64,000 nucleotides of DNA from Mucilaginibacter_A sp041088075 (GTDB taxonomy: Bacteria; Bacteroidota; Bacteroidia; Sphingobacteriales; Sphingobacteriaceae). The notes under the pieces are model-generated. The model made no database searches. It was given only the letters and a program-made list of their open reading frames with translations, and was not told the DNA's origin. The stretch is taken from NCBI RefSeq assembly GCF_041088075.1, contig NZ_JBGCVY010000008.1, forward strand, positions 1 through 64,000. Reading direction: 5' to 3'. Shown in pieces: positions 17,970 through 27,291 of this stretch; position 1 is the stretch's first letter; each line of letters begins with the position of its first letter. The position numbers and the translations under genes are program-made.

Positions 17970-18013
17970 ATACTTCTTTTATGCCACTAAATTTAGGGTG
18001 GTAAAAGAAGCAT
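17970..18013. repeat. Inverted pair of dispersed motifs
   Basis: A reverse-strand copy (17970-17981) and a forward copy (18002-18013) are joined by TGCCACTAAATTTAGGGTGG, whose two halves are partly complementary. It forms a hairpin about 80 bases before the alpha/beta hydrolase start codon. Confidence 0.65.
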
Positions 18014-18091
18014 TGGTATCATTTTCTTTTTTTAGAGGTTTGCCCCACAATTGATTTAGCTTCGATACCTTTAAAAAAATAATCCCGGTCT

Positions 18092-20083
18092 ATGCGTTCC
18101 ATCATTTGTTTCATCCTGCTCATCTTTTCCGGCCAGTTTGGGTTTGCACAACAAAAAGATTTAACGGAAGTAAGAAGGGTTCCGGCCATCGGTATCCAAA
18201 TTCCGGATGCGGACGAAAAAGAACTGGAAACCGGGCTGCAAGAATTTGCAAAAGAAGTCAACCAATTAAAATTAAAGCAGGACAAGTTTACGGTTAATCT
18301 TTTGCCCGATGTGCTAATTTATTACAAAGCGGTTGATTATGCCCTAAAATACCACGAGTTTTTTCATTTAGAAGAAGTTGCCTCCGCCAAAAAACTATTG
18401 CAAACAGGCCGGCAGCGTGCAGCAGATTTATTGGAAGGAAAAGCGCCCTGGACAACGCAAAAAGGGGAAGTTGTACGTGGTTATGTTTCTAAAATTGATG
18501 GCTCGGTGCAGCCTTACGGATTGAGCATCCCGGAAAATGATGGCCTAAAAGAAGCAAAATACAACTTGTCGTTTTGGTTTCACGGCCGCGGCGAATACTT
18601 GTCAGAATTTAATTTTATAGCGAACGGAAAAGGATTTTTCCCGGCCATGCCCGCCATGAAAAACACCATTATGCTGTACCCTTACGGCAGGTATTGCAAT
18701 GGTTTTAAATTTGCCGGGGAAGTGGACGCGCAGGAAGCATTGGCGGCTGTAAAAAAGCAATATCCGATCAACGAAAACGGGATTTTTGACCGTGGGTTTT
18801 CGATGGGCGGCGCGGCAGTTTGGCATTTTGCCGTTCATTTTCCTGATTTATGGCTTGCCGCAAACCCCGGGGCCGGTTTTGCAGAAACAACCAAATTTTT
18901 GCTGCTGGACAAAGAAACCATCCACCCAAACTGGTACGAAAAAAAGCTGTTGCATTTGTACGATTGTACCGATTATGCAAGCAATTTGTCTAACCTGCCG
19001 ATCATTGCTTACAACGGGGATAAAGACCTCCAAAAACAGGCGGCCGACGTGATGGAAAAGGCAATGAAGCAGGAGGGGATCAGCCTCGTTCGGGTTGTTG
19101 GGCCAAATACCGGCCATGCTTATCATCCGGCTTCAGCCAAAATTGTAGATAGTTTGCTGGAAACAGAAGCGGAAAAAGGAAAACGGCCAGCACCAAAAGA
19201 ACTTCATTTCACAACTTATACGCTGAAATACAACAGGATGTACTGGCTCAATTTGGATGCCTTAAAAGAGCATTGGGAAAAAGCCCGCGTTGATGGCACC
19301 ATCTCCAACCAAACCATCACCCTAAAAACCACCAATGTTTTGGCACTGAGTTTTGAGTCCGAAGTTTTGTCAACGGTAATCAACTTAAAAAAACCAATTG
19401 TCATTCATATTGATGGCACAACGGTTACTTTAAAGCAGCCATCCAAAGCCTCGGTTTTAAGTTTTTATTTAGAAAACAAAAACTGGGTTCAAGGCAATCC
19501 ACCATCAAAACTGGTTAAAAAACACGATTTGCAAGGGCCAATTGACGATGCTTTTATGTCGGCTTTTATTGTGGTGAAACCAACCGGAAAAAGCAAAAAT
19601 GAACTGTTTGACAAATGGTCGAAGGCAGAACTGGAACGCTTTTTAATTTTGTGGAGAAGGCAGTTCCGCGGGGATGCAATCGTGAAAAACGATGTTGATA
19701 TTACTGCGGCCGATCTGTCTTCAAACCTAATTGTTTTTGGGGACGAAGAAAGCAACCAGGTTATTGCAAAGATCAAAAATAAGCTTCCGATAAAATGGGA
19801 TCCGGAAAAGATACAGGTTGGCGGTAATGCTTATCCTTCTAAAGACCACGCTTTGATCCTGATCTGCCCAAACCCCTTGAACACGCAAAAATATGTGGTT
19901 TTGAACAGCGGATTTACTTTTCGCGAAGAATCCTTTTTAAACAATGCCAAACAAATCCCGATGTTACCAGACTGGGCAATTATTGATTTGAACACGCCTC
20001 CCGGCCCAATCTATCCCGGAAAAGTAAGCGAAGCCGGTTTTTTTGGGGAAGACTGGAAATGGAAAAGCAAAGGATCGAAATAG
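18092..20083 (+). CDS. Secreted alpha/beta hydrolase (prolyl-oligopeptidase-like esterase)
   Basis: A 663-residue exported protein with a signal peptide at residues 1-19 (hydrophobic core ending FAQQ). An alpha/beta hydrolase domain lies at about residues 145-350: the oxyanion region NLSFWFHGRGE, the nucleophile elbow RGFSMGGAA with Ser237, a probable acid residue in IIAYNGDKD, and a histidine in TGHAYHPAS. The C-terminal 300 residues are beta-rich and recall the extra domain seen in large Bacteroidota esterases, but I cannot name it. The family covers peptidases and carbohydrate esterases; no substrate can be assigned. It stands alone between repeats. A one-mismatch copy of the dispersed motif is at 18546-18557. 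Confidence 0.8.
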   Translation: MRSIICFILLIFSGQFGFAQQKDLTEVRRVPAIGIQIPDADEKELETGLQEFAKEVNQLKLKQDKFTVNLLPDVLIYYKAVDYALKYHEFFHLEEVASAKKLLQTGRQRAADLLEGKAPWTTQKGEVVRGYVSKIDGSVQPYGLSIPENDGLKEAKYNLSFWFHGRGEYLSEFNFIANGKGFFPAMPAMKNTIMLYPYGRYCNGFKFAGEVDAQEALAAVKKQYPINENGIFDRGFSMGGAAVWHFAVHFPDLWLAANPGAGFAETTKFLLLDKETIHPNWYEKKLLHLYDCTDYASNLSNLPIIAYNGDKDLQKQAADVMEKAMKQEGISLVRVVGPNTGHAYHPASAKIVDSLLETEAEKGKRPAPKELHFTTYTLKYNRMYWLNLDALKEHWEKARVDGTISNQTITLKTTNVLALSFESEVLSTVINLKKPIVIHIDGTTVTLKQPSKASVLSFYLENKNWVQGNPPSKLVKKHDLQGPIDDAFMSAFIVVKPTGKSKNELFDKWSKAELERFLILWRRQFRGDAIVKNDVDITAADLSSNLIVFGDEESNQVIAKIKNKLPIKWDPEKIQVGGNAYPSKDHALILICPNPLNTQKYVVLNSGFTFREESFLNNAKQIPMLPDWAIIDLNTPPGPIYPGKVSEAGFFGEDWKWKSKGSK

Positions 20084-20130
20084 CAACTTTTATTATTCAT
20101 TACATCATTTATTACAGCTATTTATCAAGG

Positions 20131-20244
20131 ACACACCCCTGACCCCTCTCGAGAGGGGAAGCATGGCTTGCTACCTTTCTAAAGATTGGAAAGGCGACGT
20201 TTGCAGATTCCCCTCTTGAGAGGGGCAAGGGGTGTGTCCTTTAT
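20131..20244. repeat. Family A repeat core, copy 2 (variant subfamily)
   Basis: A palindromic core starting ACACACCCCTGACCCCTCTC and ending GGGGTGTGTCCTTTAT. It shares the variant middle (GCATGGCTTGCTACCTTTCT) with the copy at 58179-58290 rather than with the copies at 4959 and 27072. A GAAG-form motif (20256-20267) and TTAAGTTTAAACAAATTC follow directly. It explains most of the 326-base gap before the TonB receptor gene. Confidence 0.8.
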
Positions 20245-20409
20245 TTTTTATGTTATAAAAGAAGCATACGGAATTAAGTTTAAACAAATTCTTTAGCTGG
20301 TTTTTATGGTAACAGTAAAATTACCCGTAAAAAGCAATCAATGTTGCAACGGTTAGGTTTAATTACAAAAATATTTTAAATTTTTGTATCAAAACCTAAT
20401 GCTTTCAAA

Positions 20410-22881
20410 ATGAAATATATTTTACTCTTTGCTACTGTTTTTATCCTAAGTTTTTCGGCGCGTGCCCAAAACGCTGCTGGCGGAAAAGGTAGGATCAGCG
20501 GCAAAATTACCGATGCAACTACCAAAGCACCGGTAGATTATGCAACCGTTACCATTTTTAAACAAGGCACCACAACGGTTGTCAACGGCGCGACTTCTGA
20601 TCCCAAAGGAAATTTCGTGATTGATAATTTACCTTTTGGCGAATACCAGGTTACGGTTGATTTTATCGGCTATACCCGTTTTAGTTTGGAGCATGTCGTC
20701 CTCGGCAGTACAAAAACAAGCGTGGTGTTGAATAATATTGCCATTGCTTCGGCTACCAAGCAATTAAAAGGCGTTGAAATTGTAGGCAGGGCAAGTACCG
20801 TTGAAAACAGGATTGACAAAATGGTTTACAATCCCGGCAACGATTTGACGGCACAAGGCGGCGTGGCAACAGATGTTTTGAAAAAAGTGCCGATGGTTAC
20901 AGTAGATATTGACGGAAATGTGGAGTTGCAGGGCAATGCCAATGTGCGCTTTTTGATCAACGGAAAACCTTCGAGTATTTTTGGCGCCAGTCTGGCCGAT
21001 GCCTTGCAATCTATTCCGGCCAGCCAGATTAAAAGCATCGAGGTGATTACCAGCCCCGGTGCAAAATACGACGCGTCCGGAACCGGTGGTATCATCAATA
21101 TTATCCTGAAAGACAGTAAGGTACAAGGCTTTAACGGAACGGTAAATACTTCTATCGGCACACGTTTAGAAAACGGTTCGCTGAACTTAAATGCACGCAA
21201 AGGCAACTTTGGCGTAAGTGCTTTTTTCAGCGGCAATGCGCAATTGTACACCACAACAAACAGCATCAACGATAAACAATCCTACAGTAATACCAGGGAC
21301 ACGACCATTCACCTGGCCCAAAACGGCAGCAACCGTTTTACCAGAAGCGGCTACCAATCGGGTTTAAGTTTTAACTGGAGCATCACGCCGAAAGACGACT
21401 TTACGGCTTCGGTCGGCTTTAACCATTTTGGAAACCACAGCTACGGTTTAACCACGGCCGATGAACAGCACCAGCTTTCTACGGGAAACGTGTTTCAGGA
21501 TGTTTACTTTTTGCGTAATGCCACCAACCGTTTTAACGCCAATGCCACAGATTATAACCTGAGCTATAAAAAAACTTTTAAAAGAGAAAACCAGGAGCTG
21601 GACGTTTTGTACACGGCCAGTTCGAGCAAAAATACCAGCGATTTTACACAAAACCAATTTTATCCAAACGGTATTTATATGCCAACCGGTACAATAGGCA
21701 ACAACCCGGGCAAGGATAACCAAAGCAATATTTCTGTTGATTATGTGCAGCCGGTAAGCAAAAATTTCTCTTTTGAAACCGGCGTCAAAGGTGTGTTCGA
21801 GACATTGAACAGCAGCACCATTACCGATACTTTGGTGGCCGACGGCAGCTACGTCCAAAACCCAAATCAAACGTATGCTTTTAACTATACCCGCAATATT
21901 TACGCGGCTTATTTGTCGTTGAAATTTTCGGTGTTTAATAATTTTATTGATGGCCAAACGGGCCTGCGCTACGAGCGGACCAATACCAAGGCCGATTTTC
22001 CCGGTGCCAATATTCCGGGTTATAATACTTTTGCGCCTTCTTATGTGTTTTCCCACAAAATTAATGAGACCCAAACCATCAAAGCCAGCTTTACCTACCG
22101 CATCCAAAGGCCGGACTATGGCGCGCTGAACCCTTTTTTCAACATCAGCGACCCGCGCAACATCAGTACCGGAAACCCAAATTTGAAACCCGAAATAGGC
22201 CACAACTACGAGCTGGGCTACAACAAATCTTTTGAAAAAGGAGGAAATATCTATGTTGCCGCTTTTTACCGCTACAATACGGATGACATCCAATCTTACA
22301 CCACTTATTATCCTGTACTCAATATCAATGGCACTGATTATCCGAACGTTTCTTTAACGCAGCGTTACAATATCGGTTCAGAAACCACAACTGGTGTCAA
22401 TTTTTTTGGTTCTGCGCCTGTTACCAGCAAATTAAGCTTGCGCACCAATATGTTTATCGGCGAGCGGGTAAACAAAAACCCGGGCAACCCAACGGTAACC
22501 GGCGTGGCTTACCGCATCAATTTGAACGGAACGTATCAATTTGGACATGACTTAACGGCCGAGGTTTTTGGTAATTACAACTCGTCCCAACGGACGATAC
22601 AAGGCACGCGGCCGGCTTTTGCATTTTATAACCTGGCTGTACGGAAGCAGTTATGGAACAAAAAAGCAAGCATTGGTTTAACGGCTGCCAACCCTTTTAA
22701 CCAATATTTCAGCCAGAAAACAACCACTACCGGCGCAAATTTTGATCAGTACAACATCCGTCAGGTCCCGTTCCGTTCTTTCGGCATCAGCCTGAGCTAC
22801 AAATTTGGCAAGCTTGAGTTTAAAAAGAAAGACGAAAATGAAAACGACCAGAACGGACAGCAGGGCGAACCGGAAAAATAA
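20410..22881 (+). CDS. TonB-dependent receptor, outer membrane beta-barrel family
   Basis: An 823-residue outer-membrane protein. Residues 1-20 are a signal peptide ending ARAQ. Residues 27-110 are a carboxypeptidase-like regulatory domain (RISGKITDATTKAPVDYATVTIF). A plug-like region at 125-235 contains LINGKPSSIFGASLADALQSIPASQIKSIEVITSPGAKYDASGTGGIINIIL. The remainder is a beta-barrel of the OMP_b-brl_3 type, ending in FRSFGISLSYKFGKLEFKKKD with a Gln/Asn-rich tail. No SusD partner is adjacent, so it is not a classical polysaccharide-utilisation receptor. The cargo is unknown. Confidence 0.9.
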   Translation: MKYILLFATVFILSFSARAQNAAGGKGRISGKITDATTKAPVDYATVTIFKQGTTTVVNGATSDPKGNFVIDNLPFGEYQVTVDFIGYTRFSLEHVVLGSTKTSVVLNNIAIASATKQLKGVEIVGRASTVENRIDKMVYNPGNDLTAQGGVATDVLKKVPMVTVDIDGNVELQGNANVRFLINGKPSSIFGASLADALQSIPASQIKSIEVITSPGAKYDASGTGGIINIILKDSKVQGFNGTVNTSIGTRLENGSLNLNARKGNFGVSAFFSGNAQLYTTTNSINDKQSYSNTRDTTIHLAQNGSNRFTRSGYQSGLSFNWSITPKDDFTASVGFNHFGNHSYGLTTADEQHQLSTGNVFQDVYFLRNATNRFNANATDYNLSYKKTFKRENQELDVLYTASSSKNTSDFTQNQFYPNGIYMPTGTIGNNPGKDNQSNISVDYVQPVSKNFSFETGVKGVFETLNSSTITDTLVADGSYVQNPNQTYAFNYTRNIYAAYLSLKFSVFNNFIDGQTGLRYERTNTKADFPGANIPGYNTFAPSYVFSHKINETQTIKASFTYRIQRPDYGALNPFFNISDPRNISTGNPNLKPEIGHNYELGYNKSFEKGGNIYVAAFYRYNTDDIQSYTTYYPVLNINGTDYPNVSLTQRYNIGSETTTGVNFFGSAPVTSKLSLRTNMFIGERVNKNPGNPTVTGVAYRINLNGTYQFGHDLTAEVFGNYNSSQRTIQGTRPAFAFYNLAVRKQLWNKKASIGLTAANPFNQYFSQKTTTTGANFDQYNIRQVPFRSFGISLSYKFGKLEFKKKDENENDQNGQQGEPEK

Positions 22882-22950
22882 GCTGGCAAACGCTCTGGCA
22901 AACTTTTCTTGAATTATGGATGATGCTTCTTTTATCGGCATAAAATCAAT

Positions 22951-23235
22951 ACTAATTTTAGGTTGATAAAAGAAGCATCGCTTTAAACCGTAAACCTCAA
23001 CACTAATTTTATGTCGGTAAAAGAAGCATTACTTTAAACCGTAAACCATAACACCAATTTTAGGCCGGTAAAAGAAGCATCGCTTTAAACCGTAAACCAT
23101 AACACTAATTTTAGGCTGGTAAAAGAAGCATTGCTTTTAAACCGTAAACCATAACACTAATTTTAGGCCGATAAAAGAAGCATCGTTTTTAAACCGTAAA
23201 CCTCGACACCAATTTTAGGCCGGTAAAAGAAGCAT
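22951..23235 (+). repeat. Tandem array of six 51-52 bp units, each with one dispersed motif
   Basis: Units start at 22951, 23002, 23053, 23104, 23156 and 23208 (periods 51, 51, 51, 52, 52). Each has ACTAATTTTAGGCCGG, then TAAAAGAAGCAT, then CGCTTTAAACCGTAAACC, with few differences. A reverse-strand motif at 22923-22934 precedes the array. The array fills the gap between the TonB receptor and the dehydrogenase gene, ending about 90 bases before the latter's ATG. Confidence 0.95.
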
Positions 23236-23325
23236 TGCTGTTTCAGCTTTTTGCGCCATCCCAAACTTTACAATTTTAAAATTGTTTATCTACAATTCTC
23301 TAAATTGTTTATAAACCAGTTATTT

Positions 23326-24483
23326 ATGAAAGCAGCAGTTTTTCACAAACCCGGCGATATCAGTTACGATACCGTGGACGACCCTAAAATTGAAGATGCC
23401 GGTGATGTTATTTTAAAAGTTACCTCTACCGCCATTTGCGGTTCCGACCTGCATATTTTAGATGGCGGAATCCCTCAACTTAAAGATATGATTGTTGGGC
23501 ATGAATTTATGGGCATTGTAGAAGAAGTTGGCCCATCGGTAAAAAACCTTAAAAAAGGCGACCGCGTGGTTGTTCCTTTCCCCATTGCCTGCGGGCATTG
23601 CTTTTTCTGTTCGCATGGCGCTTCTCCGCATTGCGAAAACTCAAATTACGAACATTACGGCCCTGACAGCGATTTGCTTGACGAAAAAGGCGGCGCGCTT
23701 TTTGGCTATACCGATCTGTACGGCGGCTACTCTGGCGGGCAGGCCGAATATGTGCGTGTGCCTTATGCCGATATCAGTCCGCGCAAAGTCCCCGAAAACA
23801 TGACGGACGACCAGGTGCTGTTTTTAACGGATATTTTTCCAACAGGCTGGTCTGCGATTGATTGGGCACAATTAAAAGGAGGCGAAACAGTTGCTATATT
23901 TGGCTCGGGCCCGGTTGGTTTAATGGCACAAAAAGCAGCCTGGATAAACGGTGCAGGCCGCGTAATCGCCATTGACCCATTAGAATACCGCTTAAAAAAA
24001 GCACGCGAAGTAAACAAAGTGGAAACCTTAAACCCGCACGAAGTGGACGTGGTGGAAGCCATCAGGCAAATGACGGGCGGCCGCGGTGCGGATGTTTGTG
24101 TAGATGCCGTAGGTTTTGAAGCCGAACGCTCTTTTATGGATAAAGTAAAGGCAACGGTCAATTTTGAAAAAGGCACGGTAAAAGTAATGGAGCTTTGTTT
24201 CCGTGCAGTGCGCCGCGCCGGTACGGTTACCGTTGTTGGTGTTTACGGCACGCCCTATGATAATTTCCCCGTTGGGCGCATGTTTGATAAAGGCATTACC
24301 ATCAAACAAGGGCAGGCACCGGTTTTAAATTATATAGACCATTTGATCGAACTGGTAAAAACCGAAAAAGTAGTTTTAGACGATATTATCTCGCACACTT
24401 TGCCGCTAAGCGAAGTGGCACATGGTTACGACATTTTTAAAAACAAAGAAGACGATTGCGTAAAAGTGGTTTTAAAACCATAA
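23326..24483 (+). CDS. Zinc-dependent alcohol dehydrogenase family protein
   Basis: A 385-residue medium-chain dehydrogenase, cytoplasmic, NAD(P)-dependent. The start is ATG 23326 (MKAAVFHKPG); the open frame extends 25 codons upstream without the family pattern. The catalytic zinc ligands are Cys38 in TAICGSD and His59-Glu60 in VGHEFMG. The structural zinc cysteines are at 89, 92, 95 and 103. The Rossmann fold is AIFGSGPVGLMAQKAA followed by VIAIDPLEYR. The insertion between the zinc regions and the length resemble glutathione-independent formaldehyde dehydrogenase and related threonine-dehydrogenase-like enzymes. The substrate is not determined. The tandem array lies directly upstream. Confidence 0.92.
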   Translation: MKAAVFHKPGDISYDTVDDPKIEDAGDVILKVTSTAICGSDLHILDGGIPQLKDMIVGHEFMGIVEEVGPSVKNLKKGDRVVVPFPIACGHCFFCSHGASPHCENSNYEHYGPDSDLLDEKGGALFGYTDLYGGYSGGQAEYVRVPYADISPRKVPENMTDDQVLFLTDIFPTGWSAIDWAQLKGGETVAIFGSGPVGLMAQKAAWINGAGRVIAIDPLEYRLKKAREVNKVETLNPHEVDVVEAIRQMTGGRGADVCVDAVGFEAERSFMDKVKATVNFEKGTVKVMELCFRAVRRAGTVTVVGVYGTPYDNFPVGRMFDKGITIKQGQAPVLNYIDHLIELVKTEKVVLDDIISHTLPLSEVAHGYDIFKNKEDDCVKVVLKP

Positions 24484-24514
24484 CAATTTTTTTGACCGAC
24501 ATTCAAAATCCGTT

Positions 24515-24553
24515 AAAAACCCCTGGTTAAATAATTGATCCGGGGGTTTTTTG
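24515..24553 (+). terminator. Terminator after alcohol dehydrogenase
   Basis: AAAAACCCC and GGGGGTTTTTT pair around a loop of about 20 bases and end in a T run, about 35 bases after the stop codon. Confidence 0.65.
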
Positions 24554-24590
24554 TTGGGTAAAAGAAGTATGGCCTGAAGTTTAATTTAGG

Positions 24591-24751
24591 GCCTGTTTAA
24601 ACTTCTATCCTAAAAATTTATAATGCTTCTTTTATGCCTGTAAATTTTGTTTTTGAATGCTGTTTCGATACAAAAAGCACAATGGGACAATGATTTTTAT
24701 GCGGTAAAAGAAGCATGGAAAATATATGGAACAAATTTAAAAACAAACGCT
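24591..24751. repeat. MITE-like composite repeat (degenerate ends)
   Basis: It begins GCCTGTTTAAAC and ends near AATTTAAAAACAAACG. It contains an outward-facing motif pair (24623-24634 reverse, 24705-24716 forward). The remainder of the 452-base gap before the histidine kinase holds another motif copy (24559-24570) and a possible TACATTTG -7 element at 24788-24795, but no gene. Confidence 0.55.
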
Positions 24752-24935
24752 TATTTTTTTAAAATCAAAACCGTTATTGATTAATCCTACATTTGTTTTA
24801 TATTCATGCTAATTATCCAACTCGATCCCTTTTTGCAGCCTTGGTTGAATTATTTAAATTGGCAGCTTTTTTGATTCTTTGCCCCTGATTTGATTTTCCA
24901 TAAAGCTAACATTGGCTTAAATTAATAAACCAAAT

Positions 24936-26021
24936 ATGTCATTAACGACAAGTCCTGCTTCTTTACTGTTTACCTTGGCAGAACACGACCAACGTATTTT
25001 TTTTGCTATTAACCCGGAAAGAAACAGTTTTATCTATGTTAACCCTGCTTTCAAAACTTTTTTTAAAACCGATGCTGAGGATTTGTCCCCTTATGCAATT
25101 TACAACCTGGTAAACCCGGAAGACAGCGAATACCTGAAAGAAAGCTATTTTGCCTTACAACCTGGTACTTTTAAAAATAATATAGAGTTTAGGATACAAT
25201 TGCCGCATCAGGAAGAGCGCGTGCTGCGTTTGGGCCTGCTTTTGCAACCGCAGGAAAACGAAGGCAACCTATTGCTGGGGTACATGGAAGACATATCTGA
25301 TTTTAAAGCTTATAATGATAAGTTGAATGAGTTTTCCAATAAAAAAAACTCGATATTAAATATCTTGTCGCATGATTTGGCCGGCCCATTAGGTTCTATA
25401 CAAAACCTTTCGGCATTGATCAACAGAAAAACCAAGGCAATTGAAGACCCGGAAGTAAAAAAATGGCTTTCGCTGATCGAAGAGATCAGTAAAAAAAGTG
25501 TGCTGATGATCCAGGAGTTTGTTAAAAAAGAATTCATCGAATCGGTAGGGGTTGCGCTGTTTAAAAAAAGGGCCAACTTGACACAGATTTTTAAAAGCAT
25601 GGCCGAAGAATATCAGCAAAAACAAGAAGAACTGAGCCAAACATTTATATTTAACACGGTAAACAAACCAATTTTTGTAGAGATTGATGAAAGCAAATTT
25701 TCCCAGGCAATCAATAACCTGATTTCTAATTCCATTAAATTTACGCCCAACGGCGGCACTATCACCTTAAGTTTGGAAGACAGGGGAACAACTGTGCGCA
25801 TTATTGTTGCCGACAATGGCATTGGCATCCCCAAAAAATTCCATGCAAGTTTGTTTGATAAATTTAACAACGCCAGCCGGGTCGGGTTAAAAGGCGAACC
25901 TTCCGTTGGCTTAGGCATGTCAATCATCAAAACCATTATTGAATGGCACGATGGCAAAATCTGGTTTGAAAGCGAAGAAAATAAAGGCACTACTTTTTAT
26001 GTGGAAATAGCTAAAGTTTGA
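24936..26021 (+). CDS. PAS-domain sensor histidine kinase
   Basis: A soluble histidine kinase of 361 residues without membrane helices. Residues 10-125 form a PAS-like sensor (FAINPERNSFIYVNPAFKTFF). The dimerisation and phosphotransfer helix follows with SHDLAGPLGSI, placing the phospho-acceptor at His146. The HATPase domain shows an N box (INNLISNSIKFTPNGG), G1 (IVADNGIGIPKKF) and G2 (GEPSVGLGMSI). It therefore senses a cytoplasmic signal and passes phosphate to an unlinked response regulator, since none is adjacent. A strong hairpin terminator follows. Confidence 0.9.
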   Translation: MSLTTSPASLLFTLAEHDQRIFFAINPERNSFIYVNPAFKTFFKTDAEDLSPYAIYNLVNPEDSEYLKESYFALQPGTFKNNIEFRIQLPHQEERVLRLGLLLQPQENEGNLLLGYMEDISDFKAYNDKLNEFSNKKNSILNILSHDLAGPLGSIQNLSALINRKTKAIEDPEVKKWLSLIEEISKKSVLMIQEFVKKEFIESVGVALFKKRANLTQIFKSMAEEYQQKQEELSQTFIFNTVNKPIFVEIDESKFSQAINNLISNSIKFTPNGGTITLSLEDRGTTVRIIVADNGIGIPKKFHASLFDKFNNASRVGLKGEPSVGLGMSIIKTIIEWHDGKIWFESEENKGTTFYVEIAKV

Positions 26022-26050
26022 GTTTAGCCACAAACAAACAGCAAATTAAA

Positions 26051-26083
26051 AAACCCTGAACCGATAAAAGTTCAGGGTTTTTT
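26051..26083 (+). terminator. Terminator after histidine kinase
   Basis: AAACCCTGAA and TTCAGGGTTT pair exactly around an 10-base loop and are followed by T. A nearly identical hairpin is at 27241-27272. Confidence 0.85.
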
Positions 26084-26213
26084 ATGTCATAAAAGAAGCA
26101 TTGCTGCATTTTTACTAATTGTTATGTTCGAGTCAGTTAACATGATAAAAATTACAATTGTTAAAAAGGGTTAAATCTGATTGTCATTGATTTTATTCTT
26201 TTAGCTTTATTAA

Positions 26214-26927
26214 ATGGATAAAAGAAAGACACTCTTGTTTTATGTACTATTTATCTCTTTTGCAAATAATTCGAAAGGGAAACTTGTTAAAACCCAACAA
26301 GGAATAATATACAAGCAAGGTTCAAGTATCAGGTTAGGCAGTGTCAAAGTTTTCAACAAACAAAGCAAGCAAACTGTTAAATCTAATTTGTACGGCTTAC
26401 TCAATATTGTAGCTGGTATTGGAGACAGTCTTGAAATATCAAGTGCAGGGTTTCAAACCATCAATTCAATTGTTACTGATTTTTCAACCCAAGTTTTGTA
26501 CTTAACGCCCTTGATCGAATTGCCGGAAGTTGTGGTCAAAGAAAATTCATTAATGGCTGATTTACAGGAAGTAAAAAAAGGATACAGGGACAAAGGTGTT
26601 TTTTATACCGGTACTCCGCACTATTATTATTTGTTTTTGAAACCCATGACGTTTATCTATGAAAACTTTAAAAGCGAAGTGATCAACGCACGAAAGTTTA
26701 AAAAATATGCCAAACGCGAAGTTGATAGTTATGAAATTTCTACCAGGTTTAATGATGATTTAATTAAAAGTAATGTCCCGATAAAAGATGCTGATTTGTT
26801 CAATTTTAAATTAAAATACCAACCTTCCCTTTCACAAATCAATACTTGGAACGATTATGACCTTATCAATTATATCAAACAATGTTATAAAGATTTTGAA
26901 GAGAAAGGCAAAACAACAACACATTAA
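26214..26927 (+). CDS. Carboxypeptidase-like regulatory domain protein
   Basis: A 237-residue exported protein with a hydrophobic N-terminal segment. Residues 25-100 match the CarboxypepD_reg-like fold: GIIYKQGSSIRLGSVKVFNKQSK, then SNLYGLLNIVAGIGDSLEISSAGFQT and LTPLIELPEVVVKE. The C-terminal 130 residues are lysine- and aromatic-rich and unassigned. In Bacteroidota such proteins are usually periplasmic or outer-membrane-associated with unknown roles. The composition is more AT-rich than its neighbours and the flanks are repeats, which is compatible with acquisition but not proof. Confidence 0.75.
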   Translation: MDKRKTLLFYVLFISFANNSKGKLVKTQQGIIYKQGSSIRLGSVKVFNKQSKQTVKSNLYGLLNIVAGIGDSLEISSAGFQTINSIVTDFSTQVLYLTPLIELPEVVVKENSLMADLQEVKKGYRDKGVFYTGTPHYYYLFLKPMTFIYENFKSEVINARKFKKYAKREVDSYEISTRFNDDLIKSNVPIKDADLFNFKLKYQPSLSQINTWNDYDLINYIKQCYKDFEEKGKTTTH

Positions 26928-27010
26928 ATTTATTTCCTCTTTGTATATTACAAATCTAATTTGTAAAAATATTATTGGTAATTGTATTTTCTTTTTAGAA
27001 ACTTAGAAAA

Positions 27011-27233
27011 AAGTTGTTTAAACTTTTTGTTCAGGTATTTATCTTTATGTTTTTTTAAATATAGAAGCGAAACACACCCCTAACCCCTCTCGAGAGGGGA
27101 AATATGGCGCCTACCTTTTTAACGATAGAAAGGTAGCAAACTGTGCTTCCCCTCTCGAGAGGGGTTAGGGGTGTGTCCTTTATCAAACTGAACAAATAAT
27201 AAGATGATGGCAGTTAAAAGTTTAAACAACTTC
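27011..27233. repeat. MITE-like repeat, family A copy 3
   Basis: Nearly identical over its whole length to the element at 4897-5120, with inverted ends AAGTTGTTTAAACTTTT and AAAAGTTTAAACAACTT and the same doubled CCCCTCTCGAGAGGGG core at 27072-27183. It fills most of the 364-base gap between the regulatory-domain gene and the SDR gene. Confidence 0.85.
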
Positions 27234-27240
27234 AAACAAA

Positions 27241-27272
27241 AAACCCTGAACCATCAAAAGTTCAGGGTTTTT
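27241..27272. terminator. Terminator of the SDR gene
   Basis: AAACCCTGAA and TTCAGGGTTT pair around a 12-base loop with A and T runs on both sides. It lies just beyond the reverse-strand SDR stop codon and closely resembles the hairpin at 26051. Confidence 0.8.
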
Positions 27273-27291
27273 TGTGTGATAAAAGAAGTAT

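Noticed and set aside
21448..22293. 281-codon reverse frame inside the TonB receptor gene
   Set aside because: Long but antisense to a clear beta-barrel sequence; likely due to codon bias in the forward frame.
22951..23235. Regular 51-52 bp array considered as a CRISPR
   Set aside because: The whole unit is repeated, with no variable spacers, and there are no cas genes nearby.
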